In this document: piece by piece, positions 63,691-64,000 of the stretch
How the letters are laid out: every line of letters begins with the position of its first letter
How positions within the stretch are numbered: position 1 is the first letter of the stretch
Assembly (NCBI RefSeq): GCF_038002225.1
Contig: NZ_JBBOCA010000001.1
Span: 1,674,001 to 1,738,000, forward strand
DNA from: Paenibacillus sp. FSL R7-0204
GTDB taxonomy: Bacteria; Bacillota; Bacilli; Paenibacillales; Paenibacillaceae
Reading direction: 5' to 3'
DNA length: 64,000 bases
Notes under the pieces: model-generated
Seen by the model: only the letters and a program-made list of their open reading frames with translations
The model's database searches: none
What the model was told of the DNA's origin: nothing
Made by a program: the position numbers and the translations under genes

Positions 63691-64000
63691 GTGTATTACA
63701 TTAAAGACGCCAAAATCCGCAGAATGACTGACTATGACGGCGCGCCTTGCGCAGAGGTTGGCGTATTGCCTGGAGCTGTGGGCGATTCCGCGCTGCTGGT
63801 GTATATTGTTGAGGATCAGCGCGAGGAGGGCTATGAAATTGTCCGGATTCTGACGAATGATGCGGATACGGCCACCGACTGGTTCGACAATAATCTGCAT
63901 GATGCCTTCCAGGACGTTACGGTCAGCGGCTTCACCGGCAGTACGGTCATGACCCCGGAGGATGAACGCTCCAAGTTCCAGCGCGAGCTGCTGATCTTCG
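63691..64000 (+). CDS. Unidentified protein (partial, 3' end outside window)
   Basis: From GTG 63691, ten bases after GGAGGG, 103 codons continue to the right edge. It begins VYYIKDAKIRRMTDYDGAP and contains VYIVEDQREEGYEIVRILTN, an acidic, soluble sequence without signal peptide. The minus-strand frame over the same stretch is a shadow. I do not recognise the family. Confidence 0.6.
   Translation, partial: MYYIKDAKIRRMTDYDGAPCAEVGVLPGAVGDSALLVYIVEDQREEGYEIVRILTNDADTATDWFDNNLHDAFQDVTVSGFTGSTVMTPEDERSKFQRELLIF

Overview
The window looks like a chromosomal segment of a nitrogen-fixing Paenibacillus: moderate G+C, Bacillus-type SD sequences and sigma-A promoters, sporulation genes (gerE, gerM, an exosporium-type collagen-like protein) and the compact nifBHDKENX-orf-hesA-nifV cluster typical of diazotrophic Paenibacillus. 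All identifications come from reading the sequence; no database search was run.

Layout. 1-2.6 kb: iron-uptake genes efeO-efeB behind a Fur-boxed promoter, and a LacI-type regulator. 3.0 kb: gerE. From gerE to 16.2 kb the sequence is built as successive inserts, each ending in a copy of the gerE 3' end and its terminator: an AT-rich DeoR-type regulator, a two-gene unit with an aspartyl protease, then a 10-kb glycan operon (LacI regulator, BadF-type sugar kinase, GH4 6-phospho-glycosidase, ABC importer, secreted glycosidase, GH84 hexosaminidase). 16.2-23.7 kb: an orphan SagB/ThcOx-type oxidoreductase, an HxlR/quinone reductase-like pair, a MarR/hydrolase pair with matching operators, a coiled-coil protein and a TauABC/SsuABC-type transporter. 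24.2-25.3 kb: a TerC-family gene behind a yybP-ykoY manganese riboswitch. 25.4-37.0 kb: the nif operon, with a sigma-A promoter, two GlnR-type boxes and a long leader made of two 131-bp tandem repeats. 37.1-44.7 kb: HAD phosphatase, collagen-like protein, alpha-glucosidase, methyltransferase, MBL-fold hydrolase, TetR regulator. 44.8-49.2 kb: a more conserved block, pgpA-like, gerM, rph and rdgB. 49.7-55.6 kb: secreted GH18 chitinase, NfeD/SPFH pair, cupin, aldo-keto reductase. 55.7-61.6 kb: a Zur-boxed Nik/Opp/Cnt-like ABC importer with a methyltransferase. 61.7-64 kb: asnB and the start of an unidentified gene.

How it fits together. In Bacillus subtilis gerE and gerM-rph-rdgB are near neighbours; here they are about 43 kb apart, and the nif cluster and most other accessory genes lie between them. 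Together with the graded series of gerE 3'-end copies, this suggests the gerE 3' end has repeatedly taken up foreign DNA. The nif operon is separately bracketed, with terC, by two directly repeated hairpin elements. Metal control recurs: a Fur box (efe), a Mn riboswitch (terC) and a Zur box (Nik-like importer).
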